From Lophius americanus (Eukaryota; Chordata; Actinopteri; Lophiiformes; Lophiidae), in assembly GCA_037951165.1 (NCBI GenBank), contig JBBDHG010000051.1, forward strand, positions 3,079,501 to 3,143,500: a stretch of 64,000 bases of DNA. The letters are read 5' to 3'. Under the pieces are notes generated by a model. It was not told where the DNA came from, did not search any database, and saw only the letters and a list, made by a program, of their open reading frames with translations. Each line of letters starts with the position of its first letter. Position 1 is the stretch's first letter. Shown here one piece after another: positions 1 through 8,476 of the stretch. Position numbers and translations under genes: made by a program.

Positions 1-1731
1 GTAATTTAGTCTTTGCGATTTCCAGTATTGTAGTGGATCCTGTGATCTTGGTGTGTTCTCCTCGGAGATGTATCTTTGTACCTCGATAATGGCATCGGTG
101 GTGACATTTGAATTGGCCTTGCTCTCCTTGACTTCCATGTCCAGCTGGTGCCACAGGTTGTCATCTGAGGAAAAAATAAAATGCATCTGTGTTACTAATT
201 CATTGTATTCACATGGAGTGATTTGCATGAACATTAAAATACAAATGAACACAATTAAGAATCATGACATACCTGGACTGGAAGCAGATGGTTGAGTTGA
301 AGGTCCAGCTTGGGCATCTTCCATTTGTGTCGGTACAGCGTTTCTCATTTCTGCCGCACACTCTGATTTTAGTCTTTTCACTGCATCATTGGCTTTTGAC
401 GCACTTAAGAATGCCATCGTCTTGAACCGAGGGTCCAGCAGTGTTGGTATTGTCATTACACTTAATGACTCCAGGTTGCACAGAGTTTCTAGCAGTCTTC
501 TTTTAAGGTTTTCCACAAGATTAATTGCGGTTTCCGTGGTTACATTTAATGCATTGCGTTGCAGTGAGTGGTGCAACATTTTGAGCATTGGGATTACTTT
601 TGATCCAGACACTCTTTTTTCCTCAGACAGCTCCACTGTCGCTTGATTAAATGGAGCAAGCACACGGAGTGTCTCCTCTATGATTTTATAATCATTTGTA
701 GTGAGCTGAGGTATATCACTTTTTAAAGAGGCTAGGGATACCAACACCGACTCCTTCTGTTCCGCCATGCGTTCCAGCATTAAATACGTGCTGTTCCATC
801 TAGTTGACACCTCATTCATTAATTTCTTCATTGGTCCTCCCATCTGTAGCTGGACTTGTGCCAGTTTCTCTTTGGCTGTAGTACTGGTTCTAAAGTATGT
901 TACAATATGCCTTGTTTTATTTCGGATATCAGTGAGTGTCTGAATTTGGTCACATGATTTTCGAACTGTTAAATTTAAAGAATGCGCTATGCAAATCGTG
1001 TGCCTGATTTGGAGCTTTTTGACACATGCAACCATGTTTGCAGTCGCATCTGTGACAAGACATGTCACTTTCTCTGCTATGGCCCACTCCTGCATTAAGT
1101 TTTTCTTTACTTGGGCCATATTTTCAGCAGTGTCCTGCTGAGGGAAGTGTTCCACTCCCAACATTGATGTACACAGTGTATGGTTCTTCTCACTGTCGAC
1201 ATAGTGACAGGTCACAGCCAGGTAAGCCTCCATGTTCATGGATGTCCACATGTCAGCTGTTAGGCTGACTGCAACTGCACTCTTCAGTTATTTTTTAACT
1301 TGCTCCTTTTTGTCCTCATACCTCTGGCTAATCATGGTCTTGATAGCCTAAAATTAATAACACAAGTGGAGTAGATTAATGAATGAAATCACATAACAGG
1401 CATATACTTTGTTAACATGTATAACACCCATTCATCAGTTTGTTTCACGTACCTTTCTGCTTGGCAGAACATATGAGGGCTCAAGGAGTTGGACCAGCTC
1501 TCGGAACCCCTTGTCTTCCACAAGGCTAAGCGGCTGACAGTCTGTAATGATCATATTCATTATAGCCTCATCAATCGCCTGCTTTCTGGAAACACCAGGG
1601 CTGATCACGGGAGTATTAACTCGTTCTGCCTTCTCATGCCGGCCACGGTAATAGTAATTTACCCTATTCTCCGTGATAAGATCAAAATGATCCCACACGG
1701 GAGAAAACTTCCTCTTCCTTGGTTGATCCAT
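1..1731 (-). pseudogene. hAT transposase pseudogene, copy A (3' end off-window)
   Basis: The three-exon structure is inferred from splice signals and matches copies B and C. Exon 1 is 1453-1731, starting MDQPRKRKF and ending at AAAG|GTACGT. Exon 2 is 273-1347, after a TTTTAG acceptor. Exon 3 runs from 164 to beyond position 1. Exon 2 holds the RNase H-like core: TADMWTS supplies the first acidic residue, TDATANM the second, followed by ICIAHSLNL and STRWNSTY. Exon 3 begins the C-terminal hAT dimerisation domain, which the window edge cuts. An in-frame TAA at 1288-1290, just before LKSAVAVS, interrupts exon 2 and is shared by all three copies. The N-terminal BED-like region lacks a Cys-x-x-Cys pair. 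The protein would have been a nuclear cut-and-paste transposase and is now dead. Confidence 0.85.
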
Positions 1732-1979
1732 AGTTTTCGATGACAAGCCAAAAACCAATGCAAAGCAAACAACACGAACTATCTCCATCCAACAAAACCC
1801 ACAAACGTGTCGATACATTTTCTGTTTATAAATACAATTTGGCGCGTTCACAACCAAACTACACAGGAACTGTATCGGTCACGTGGTTTTCCTTAAAAAG
1901 ATACGCGCACCGACACGGGGCTTCGCCTTGTTTGCTCGGCGCATGAGCCGAGGTTTCAGTGTCGTCAGACCCATCACTA
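1..1979 (-). mobile_element. hAT DNA transposon, copy A (left part cut by window edge)
   Basis: This is the right-hand 1979 bp of a hAT element whose transposase runs on the minus strand. The right terminus at 1970-1979 reads CCCATCACTA, the inverse complement of the TAGTGATGGG that opens copies B and C. It is followed by CAATGTAG, the same 8-bp target duplication that flanks the complete copies. The subterminal region carries the CTCGGCGCAT... palindrome with one substitution (GAGCCGAG instead of GCGCCGAG). The element lies inside a gypsy gag, which resumes at 1980. The window starts inside transposase exon 3, so the left end is not visible. The 8-bp duplication, terminal repeat and domain content all support hAT. 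Confidence 0.9.
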
Positions 1980-1987
1980 CAATGTAG
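1980..1987. repeat. 8-bp hAT target-site duplication, right side of copy A
   Basis: CAATGTAG follows the element's last base directly. The same octamer flanks both sides of copies B and C, so all three sit at the same original target inside gag. Confidence 0.85.
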
Positions 1988-2252
1988 CCTTCATTTTGAG
2001 CTACAAGCCCACTCATTTCCTACCGAAAGGTCCAAACTGGCATTCATGACTTCACACCTCTCGGGACGCGCAGAGGCGTGGGCAACAGCAGAGTGGGCTC
2101 GGAATTCCCAGGTGTGCCAGTCGCTGCATGATTTTACTGACACTCCAAGTAAGGTTTTTGACCACACCGCTCCCAGTCAAGAAGCCGCAAGAGTTCTGGC
2201 CGGTCTGAGACAGGGAGGTTGCTGGGTGACCGACTACGCCATTGAGTTCCGA
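1980..2252 (+). pseudogene. Ty3/gypsy (Sushi-type) gag, 3' fragment, block A
   Basis: After the hAT insertion the gag frame resumes with SLHFELQAHSFPTERSK, then HLSGRAEAWATAEW and EAARVLAGLRQG, ending at DYAIEFR. These are hallmarks of the capsid part of Sushi-class fish gypsy gag, the group from which mammalian PEG10/RTL genes derive. The protein would form the retrotransposon's cytoplasmic particle. Similarity stops abruptly after EFRK at about 2252. No zinc knuckle, protease, reverse transcriptase or integrase follows, so the retroelement is truncated. The 5' part of this gag copy lies off-window. Confidence 0.8.
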
Positions 2253-2500
2253 AAGTGGGGGCATAAGATATAAGAGGGGAAGAAAGAGAAACTGTAAAAC
2301 TGTTCAATTATTCAGATGTGTTTATATTCATTTATTGTAAAAAAAATTGTTGAGACAGTTAAAAGGGAAACTCAAGCTGTTGGTATTTTATTGATCTGAA
2401 ATGAATCACTTTATTTTAAGATGCACAAATTTTCAAATGCTATTAAATTTATTTTCTGTTTTTATTTTTAAATGCTGCCTTAACCTAATGAGAGAAAAAC

Positions 2501-2501
2501 A

Positions 2502-2532
<31 letters not shown>

Positions 2533-2560
2533 TATTATTATTATTGTTATTATGATTATT
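2501..2560. repeat. ATT-type microsatellite, block A
   Basis: An imperfect (ATT)n tract with interspersed ATC and GTT triplets. The matching tract in blocks B and C differs in repeat count, as expected for a microsatellite. Confidence 0.9.
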
Positions 2561-2687
2561 ACACATGTATACTTCAATGTTAAGTGACAATAAATATATA
2601 TCAATCACACTAATTCATAATGTTTGACATTATGATGCTCGGACCTTCGCTTGAGGAAATTTTCTCTCACTGGACCTCTTAAAATTT

Positions 2688-2703
2688 TAGTTGAATACCC
2701 CTG
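2688..2703 (-). repeat. hAT-like terminal inverted repeat of an unidentified non-autonomous element
   Basis: Read on the minus strand the sequence starts CAGGGGTATTCAACTA, which fits the CAGNGG...TCAA-type ends of hAT/Charlie elements. It is preceded internally by AAAATTTTAAGAGGTCC. No matching left end could be found in the AT-rich spacer, so the boundaries of this presumed short element are unknown. TTTTAAAT follows the end and also occurs near 2468, but that copy is not next to a CAGGGG, so it may be chance. Confidence 0.4.
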
Positions 2704-3599
2704 TTTTAAATGGACTCATGCATTCATCAGAGTGTGTGAAAACAGCTGGTGGATGCGCAAAATTCACACCAAGACGATGCTGAGTTCAGTAACTGCATTC
2801 AATCTTTACCAGGAAACATCCGCCATAGCCACAGCTGGATCTTCTACCTCAGTCGCTAAATCAGGGACAGACAGTTAATCCGAGGTGGGATTTGACTATT
2901 AGATGAGTTCTGATCTCACGCTGTGTTTCCAATTAGTAGGTACTCATATGTTCGACCTTCTGTGATAATAATAATGTGTTACGATTTGAATGTTAAAGTT
3001 CAGTTTCTCCTGTTGAGGCCGTTCTGCATGCGATATGTAGTTCCAATGCTTATATTTTGATAGTTAAGGACGGAACCTCTTTGGTTGTGACAATAGACAA
3101 TAATAAGTGTGACAATAGATAAAGCAGTTGTTTGCCTCAAATGGCCGAGCCACTGTGTTTATTCCTTAGGTTATTGCAGTTCCATTTACAAAGAATAGCT
3201 TTGTTTTTAAATGCACTGTCCTAGCGTGTGATTTTTCAAGTTGTTTTAGTACATACGATAGTTTGGGTCAAAATACGATAATTTTAAAGCGACAGTACGA
3301 CATTTCGTCATTTCCCATCTGGAAACATTGTCTCCAGCTCAAGCATCAGAGAGGGAGACGCTTTTGGAGTGAGTGATATTTTGTTAACCTTTGTATTACA
3401 CAAAGGTAATGTCTTGATTGATAATTAATCCAATGGTTTTTTTTTTAGCATTTTTCTTTCTGTTTTTGGTTTAGATCGGTGCTTGAGTATTGTTAGCCTC
3501 ATTGGGGTATTTACATTAGGGGAGTAAGACTGCTACCGGAAGTGTCAAAAATGGACATCAAAAGTGGACAACATGAGGTTGTGCCCTGGTTTGCTAAAT

Positions 3600-3740
3600 C
3601 ATGCTGTCTTTAAAATCACATGGTCCCATGTCTGGGAAGAGATGGAACTAGAATGCACTATGGGAGGAAAGCAAACCGTGTAAGCAGTATGACGCCATTG
3701 TCAATGGTTCTTCTAAGAAATCTTGGGCACTGACATTCAT
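3600..3740 (+). pseudogene. Tc1/mariner-like transposase remnant, block A
   Basis: One frame reads HAVFKITWSHVWEEMELE, CTMGGKQ, then after stops EILGTDIHV. This resembles the middle catalytic-core region of fish Tc1/mariner transposases, where a glycine-rich GGSVM-like segment is followed by a GPGIHV-like segment. Several in-frame stops (TAA, TGA, TAA) show heavy decay. It ends where the terminus of the satellite's parent hAT begins (3747), which suggests that hAT inserted into this remnant. The family call rests on recognised motif order only; an alignment to DDE superfamily transposases would settle it. Confidence 0.4.
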
Positions 3741-3746
3741 GTAAAT

Positions 3747-3826
3747 CAGTAGTTCTCAAAATGTGGTACGCCTACCACTGGTGGTACGCAGGCTCCCTCT
3801 TGTGGCACGCGGAGGAATCTCTGAAA
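3747..3826 (+). promoter_or_regulatory. hAT (Charlie-like) terminal and subterminal repeat of the satellite parent element
   Basis: The end CAGTAGTTCTCAAAATG (CAGTGGTTCTCAAAATG in block B) matches the CAGNGGTTCTCAA pattern of hAT/Charlie termini. It is followed by GTGGTACGC twice and GTGGCACGC once, with TACCAC between, so GTGGTA and TACCAC form overlapping inverted repeats. In hAT elements such subterminal motifs are typical transposase-binding sites. The preceding octamer is ATGTAAAT. No matching right terminus or second ATGTAAAT was found in the window. Confidence 0.6.
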
Positions 3827-4263
3827 TTGCTTACTTTTTCAAAATTAAAAAAGATTAATTTAAAAACCTATAATACTATAGAAAATACTATGATGACTGA
3901 AATGAAAATATTGTAGCCATGAGATAAAGTAAATGGGCTTTAGAATAAGTTTTTTTTGGTCGGACGTCCATGAGCCTGCGACGTAGTTGGGTTGGTGCGC
4001 GCGCGCCCAGCCGTTAAAAACTAAACCGTGAGGACAAGAAGTCAGAATGCGGAGGAAGCTAAAATTACGAGTAGTTTAATAAAAATGCAATCTTAATTAA
4101 CTAATTAATTAACATTGCTGCTTTTTGGTCAGGCTTTTATATAGTTATTTTATTTTTTTATTGATGCTTTTATCTGCTTTTGCTTTGTAGCACTCTGAGA
4201 TTCGATCCAAATGTAAAGTGCATTATAAATTAAATGTATTATTATTATTAATCTTGGCTTCTA

Positions 4264-4602
4264 ATGGGAACTTTTAGGAAGAGAAATGTGGATCAGGAGG
4301 AGAATATTATTTGCAGCGTTGTAGAAACTGCAGTGGAAGACAGTGAACATAGCAGCATCCCTGAATCAACAAGCAGCAAACGGCAAAACAGTAAGGAGAT
4401 ATGACTCAGGTTACATCAAATTTGAATTGTGCATTAACAGGGACTTACAGTTGATATTGTTAATGAGCTTTCCTGCTCTGTCTCCATATGTGTGTGAGGG
4501 GCTGCCTCAAAATGTGGTACGTCTACCACTGGTGGTACGCAGGCTCCCTCTTGTGGCACGCGGAGGAATCTCTGAAATTGCTTACTTTTTCAAAATTAAA
4601 AA
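4264..4602 (+). pseudogene. Frameshifted ZBED/hAT-like coding fragment within the satellite unit
   Basis: An ATG frame starting MGTFRKRNVDQEEN runs 46 codons (4264-4404) to KEI and a TGA. The next frame, entered at 4394, continues RRYDSGYIKFEL, ALSPYVCEG and on to 4602. Basic KRxxxK followed by YDSGYIKF resembles the segment just before the BED zinc finger in Charlie/Buster-type hAT transposases and their domesticated ZBED5/FAM200-like relatives. A 1-nt frameshift separates the two parts, and no BED zinc-binding residues follow. The same fragment recurs in nearly every unit of all arrays, so about 65 copies are present. The longest frame in each unit begins at a GTG with no reason to be translated. 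I regard it as transposon debris, not a repeated gene. Confidence 0.45.
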
Positions 4603-5266
4603 AGATTAATTTAAAAACCTATAATACTATAGAAAATACTATGATGACTGAAATGAAAATATTGTAGCCATGAGATAAAGTAAATGGGCTTTAGAATAAG
4701 TTTTTTTTGGTCGGACGTCCATGAGCCTGCGACGTAGTTGGGTTGGTGCGCGCGCACCCAGCCGTTAAAAACTAAACCGTGAGGACAAGAAGTCAGAATG
4801 CGGAGGAAGCTAAAATTACGAGTAGTTTAATAAAAATGCAATCTTAATTAACTAATTAATTAATTAACATTGCTGCTTTTTGGTATCCAACTTTTATATA
4901 GTTATTATTTTATTTTTTTATTGATGCTTTTATCTGCTTTTGCTTTGTAGCACTCTGAGATTCGATCCAAATGTAAAGTGCATTATAAATTAAATGTATT
5001 ATTATTATTAATCTTGGCTTCTAATGGGAACTTTTAGGAAGAGAAATGTGGATCAGGAGGAGAATATTATTTGCAGCGTTGTAGAAACTGCAGTGGAAGA
5101 CAGTGAACATAGCAGCATCCCTGAATCAACAAGCAGCAAACGGCAAAACAGTAAGGAGATATGACTCAGGTTACATCAAATTTGAATTGTACATTAACAG
5201 GGACTTACAGTTGATATTGTTAATGATCCTTCCTGCTCTGTCTCCATATGTGTGTGAGGGGCTGCC

Positions 5267-5456
5267 CCCTGCATTATAATCATGTGAAAGAGTAGCACTA
5301 GCTATAGTGCTAATCCTTCGCACAGTGTGGTTGTGGCTGATTAGTCAACAATAAATAATATTCTTATTGGGAATGTATTTTCCTCCTGTTTGAACTATGT
5401 TAAGCTGAATAGGGTTACCTACTTCTAATGCATTTTTACATGGGTCATAAGGGTGG
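5267..5456. other. 190-bp tail following array 1
   Basis: A unique sequence between the last satellite unit and the gypsy LTR; it probably continues the parent element past the point used for the tandem junction. It contains a perfect hairpin with arms TAGCACTA (5293-5300) and TAGTGCTA (5305-5312) around a GCTA loop. No open frame and no right hAT terminus (GAGAACCACTG) is visible. An almost identical 190-bp tail follows array 2. Confidence 0.7.
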
Positions 5457-5795
5457 TGTCATGCCCTGTAATTAGGTTTGTTGTCATATTGTTTCCTGAT
5501 TGCTTCTCCACTCTTGATTGTTAAAACCTGCGTCTTGTTAAGACCCTGCCTCAGTGTATTTAAGCTGTGCTCCCCTCCCCACCTGTGCCAGATTGTGTTG
5601 TCCATTGTGCCAACCTTTCCATCGTAATTCCTAGTGTTCCCCGTGATTTATGGTTCTGATTTCTGCTCGTAAGAAACCTTGTATTTTTGCCTGCTCCCTT
5701 AGTTATTGTTTGCCTGCCTTTACTAGTAAAGAGTTTATTCACCAGACGTTGTGGAAGTCGTGCTTGTGGAGCCTAACTGTGGTGCCAGCTTGACA
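5457..5795 (+). mobile_element. Ty3/gypsy (Sushi-type) LTR, block B
   Basis: This 339-bp LTR begins TGTCATGCCC and ends TTGACA, with TGTCA...TGACA inverted ends. Internal signals include a TATA-like TATTTAAG at 5557-5564, a possible AGTAAA polyadenylation signal at 5725-5730, and the CT/TG-rich composition usual for fish Sushi LTRs. It is followed by TTACGATCTGGCCATA and the gag ATG at 5812, the layout of this family (LTR, short leader, ATGGATCCAGC). No 3' LTR exists in the block: the internal region breaks off in gag, so this is a 5' LTR with a truncated body. Confidence 0.8.
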
Positions 5796-5811
5796 TTACG
5801 ATCTGGCCATA

Positions 5812-6158
5812 ATGGATCCAGCCGACTCCAACCCACTGTATGCTGCTCTCAGGGCAAGCGCATCAACCAGCATGAGGAACAGATGTCCGGGGTGTACAGA
5901 GGAGTGAGGGATTTAACGGACAGACGTGGCGAGTTTCAAACCTCCATCGAGACCCAGGTCACTCACCCCAGCGCCCAGTTCCAGCAGTTGGTGAGTAGCT
6001 TGGATACCCGGTTCCTCTCCTCTCTGGCCGCTGCTGCACCTGCTCCTCAACGGTCTGCCTCCACTCCGGCGCTGAGTTCCTACCATGCCTCCAGTCTCAA
6101 CTTGGCCAAGCCCTAACGGTTCTCCGGATGCTCCGGTAACTGCCGGGCCTTTTTGACT
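5812..6158 (+). pseudogene. Ty3/gypsy gag, 5' fragment, block B
   Basis: The frame from ATG 5812 starts MDPADSNPLYAALR and stops at a TGA (5905-5907). A second frame carries the continuation INQHEEQMSGVYRGVRDL and TSIETQVTHPSAQFQQ, ending at a TAA (6114-6116). A third frame then leads into the hAT target site. Two frameshifts therefore already break this amino-terminal coiled-coil-like part of gag. The order matches Sushi-class gag (MDPAD..., a glutamine-rich helix, then a proline/serine linker). It is interrupted at 6166 by hAT copy B; the remainder is at 8477-8749. It encoded the particle-forming protein of a retrotransposon and is now inactive. Confidence 0.8.
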
Positions 6159-6166
6159 CAATGTAG
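6159..6166. repeat. 8-bp hAT target-site duplication, left side of copy B
   Basis: CAATGTAG immediately precedes TAGTGATGGG, the first bases of the element. It matches the octamer at 8477-8484 exactly, the diagnostic 8-bp duplication of the hAT superfamily. Confidence 0.95.
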
Positions 6167-6335
6167 TAGTGATGGGCAGATGAGGCCTCATTGGGTGTAT
6201 GGCACATTTCCCAAACTGTGTGGACACTGTGTCGACACTGTGTTGCTGTATCACTCAATGGCGACATGTGCTGGATTTAAAAAGTAATGGCAGGCAACTT
6301 CAATAAAGACTGTAAACAGACTGAACAAGGTTCAT

Positions 6336-8228
6336 TCACACATTTTTATTTAGAAACATCAGCTGCGTTAACATCTTTGGGCCAAGGCGATTGCGCCGCT
6401 TACAAACCATTTCTCCTGCTTTTGAGAACACCCTTTCACAGGGCACTGATGATGACGGCATACATAAAAATGTCATTGCAAGTTTGTACAAGGTAGGGTA
6501 ATTTAGTCTTTGCGATTTCCAGTATTGTAGTGGATCCTGTGATCTTGGTGTGTTCTCCTCGGAGATGTATCTTTGTACCTCGATAATGGCATCGGTGGTG
6601 ACATTTGAATTGGCCTTGCTCTCCTTGACTTCCATGTCCAGCTGGTGCCACAGGTTGTCATCTGAGGAAAAAATAAAATGCATCTGTGTTACTAATGCAT
6701 TGTATTCACATGGAGTGATTTGCATGAACATTAAAATACAAATGAACACAATTAAGAATCATGACATACCTGGACTGGAAGCAGATGGTTGAGTTGAAGG
6801 TCCAGCTTGGGCATCTTCCATTTGTGTCGGTACAGCGTTTCTCATTTCTGCCGCACACTCTGATTTTAGTCTTTTCACTGCATCATTGGCTTTTGACGCA
6901 CTTAAGAATGCCATCGTCTTGAACCGAGGGTCCAGCAGTGTAGGTATTGTCATTACACTTAATGACTCCAGGTTGCACAGAGTTTCTAGCAGTCTTCTTT
7001 TAAGGTTTTCCACAAGATTAATTGCGGTTTCCATGGTTACATTTAATGCATTGCGTTGCAGTGAGTGGTGCAACATTTTGAGCATTGGGATTACTTTTGA
7101 TCCAGACACTCTTTTTTCGTCAGACAGCTCTACTGTCGCTTGATTAAATGGAGCAAGCACACGGAGTGTCTCCTCTATGATTTTATAATCATTTGTAGTG
7201 AGCTGAGGTATATCACTTTTTAAAGAGGCTAGGGATACCAACACCGACTCCTTCTGTTCTGCCATGCGTTCCAGCATTAAATACGTGCTGTTCCATCTAG
7301 TTGACACCTCATTCATTAATTTCTTCATTGGTCCTCCCATCTGTAGCTGGACTTGTGCCAGTTTCTCTTTGGCTGTAGTACTGGTTCTAAAGTATGTTAC
7401 AATATGCCTTGTTTTATTTCGGATATCAGTGAGTGTCTGAATTTGGTCACATGATTTTCGAACTGTTAAATTTAAAGAATGCGCTATGCAAATCGTGTGC
7501 CTGATTTGGAGCTTTTTGACACATGCAACCATGTTTGCAGTCGCATCTGTGACAAGACATGTCACTTTCTCTGCTATGGCCCACTCCTGCATTAAGTTTT
7601 TCTTTACTTGGGCCATATTTTCAGCAGTGTGCTGCTGAGGGAAGTGTTCCACTCCCAACATTGATGTACACAGTGTATGGTTCTTCTCACTGTCGACATA
7701 GTGACAGGTCACAGCCAGGTAAGCCTCCATGTTCATGGATGTCCACATGTCAGCTGTTAGGCTGACTGCAACTGCACTCTTCAGTTATTTTTTTACTTGC
7801 TCCTTTTTGTCCTCATACCTCTGGCTAATCATGGTCTTGATAGCCTAAAATTAATAACACAAGTGGAGTAGATTAATGAATGAAATCACATAACAGGCAT
7901 ATACTTTGTTAACATGTATAACACCCATTCATCAGTTTGTTTCACGTACCTTTCTGCTTGGCAGAACATATGAGGGCTCAAGGAGTTGGACCAGCTCTCG
8001 GAACCCCTTGTCTTCCACAAGGCTAAGCGGCTGACAGTCTGTAATGATCATATTCATTATAGCCTCATCAATCGCCTGCTTTCTGGAAACACCAGGGCTG
8101 ATCACGGGAGTATTAACTCGTTCTGCCTTCTCATGCCGGCCACGGTAATAGTAATTTACCCTATTCTCCGTGATAAGATCAAAATGATCCCACACGGGAG
8201 AAAACTTCCTCTTCCTTGGTTGATCCAT
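6336..8228 (-). pseudogene. hAT transposase pseudogene, copy B (three exons)
   Basis: Exon 1 (7950-8228, 93 codons) starts MDQPRKRKFSPVWDHF and ends AAAG|GTACGT. Exon 2 (6770-7844) follows a TTTTAG acceptor and ends CCAG|GTATGT. Exon 3 (6336-6661) follows TTCCTCAG and ends LMFLNKNV-TGA. The introns are 105 and 108 bp, and the phases agree across both junctions. The total is about 559 codons, a normal length for this family. Exon 2 has the DDE/RNase H-like core (TADMWTS, VTDATANM, CIAHSLNL, STRWNSTY, LDPRFK). Exon 3 has the dimerisation domain (DPLQYWK, SSSVPCERVFSKAG, RRNRL). The gene is broken by an in-frame TAA at codon 113 (7785-7787). Exon 1 has the BED aromatic motif and a terminal RGRHE but lacks the zinc-binding Cys-x-x-Cys, suggesting an internal loss of about 20 residues. 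The start was chosen at MDQPRK because it directly precedes the conserved region. Confidence 0.9.
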
Positions 8229-8431
8229 AGTTTTCGATGACAAGCCAAAAACCAATGCAAAGCAAACAACACAAACTATCTCCATCCAACAAAACCCACA
8301 AACGTGTCGATACATTTTCTGTTTATAAATACAATTTGGCGCGTTCACAACCAAACGACACAGGAACTGTATCGGTCACGTGGTTTTCCTTGAAAAGATA
8401 CGCGCACCGACACGGGGCTTCGCCTTGTTTG

Positions 8432-8449
8432 CTCGGCGCATGCGCCGAG
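8432..8449. repeat. 18-bp perfect palindrome in hAT subterminal region (copy B)
   Basis: CTCGGCGCATGCGCCGAG is its own reverse complement. It lies 27 bp inside the right end, upstream of the transposase start. Copy C keeps it intact, and copy A has one substitution. It could be a binding site or a hairpin-forming transposition signal; no function is proven. Confidence 0.85.
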
Positions 8450-8476
8450 GTTTCAGTGTCGTCAGACCCATCACTA

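Larger units (their letters stand above)
2253..3599. other. Unidentified spacer of block A with microsatellite and hAT-like terminus
   Basis: This AT-rich stretch has no convincing coding potential. It holds an ATT-type microsatellite (2501-2560), a perfect hairpin with 8-bp arms TCATAATG/CATTATGA (2615-2635), and a sequence ending TTGAATACCCCTG at 2703. The inverse of that end, CAGGGGTATTCAA, resembles a hAT terminal repeat. The 75-codon frame at 2651-2878 is not recognisable as a protein. From 2704 to 3599 I see no identifiable element. It includes a near-direct repeat, GTGACAATAGACAATA / GTGACAATAGATAAAG, around 3088-3124. The same spacer recurs at 8750-10088 and, shortened, at 50775-51950. 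Confidence 0.7.
3747..5266 (+). repeat. Tandem array 1: two units of the ~755-bp hAT-derived satellite
   Basis: The first unit opens with the complete hAT-like terminus CAGTAGTTCTCAAAATG (3747). The second unit starts at the recombinant junction GGGGCTGCC|TCAAAATG (about 4501). Unit content in order: terminus with three 9-bp GTGGYACGC motifs, AAAATT-rich sequence, T8 GGTCGGACGTCC, a TGCGCGCG tract, TTAATTAACTAATTAATT, a retroposon-like tail ending in ATTATTATTATTA, and a ZBED-like coding fragment. Unit 2 carries the longer GGTATCCAAC...TTATTATTTT variant. It ends GCTGCC|CCCTGC at 5266, where the tail begins. This two-unit array may preserve the ancestral state. Confidence 0.9.
6167..8476 (-). 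mobile_element. Complete hAT DNA transposon, copy B (2310 bp)
   Basis: The ends are TAGTGATGGG (6167-6176) and CCCATCACTA (8467-8476), perfect 10-bp inverted termini, flanked by identical CAATGTAG octamers. The element carries one minus-strand transposase gene with two short introns. Its right subterminal region holds the palindrome CTCGGCGCATGCGCCGAG. The TAG start, 8-bp duplication and BED/ZBED-type protein place it in the hAT superfamily, nearer Ac-like/ZBED1-4-type elements than Charlie. The transposase is inactivated, so it could move only with help from another copy. Its target is the gag of a gypsy element. Confidence 0.95.

Noticed and set aside
53..1268. Plus-strand frames overlapping the hAT transposase.
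   Set aside because: They are antisense shadows of exons 2 and 3. The minus strand has the catalytic motifs, splice sites and dimerisation domain.
2468..2711. TTTTAAAT at both 2468 and 2704 as an 8-bp target duplication for a hAT-like short element.
   Set aside because: The left copy is not followed by a CAGGGG-type terminus and the sequence is AT-rich, so chance is likely.
2651..2878. A possible small protein in the block spacer (also at 51167).
   Set aside because: It begins inside the inverse of a hAT-like terminus, is broken in block B, and shows no recognisable domain.
5560..5742. Minus-strand frame inside the LTR (also at 47614).
   Set aside because: It lies wholly within a non-coding LTR and has no known counterpart in gypsy elements.
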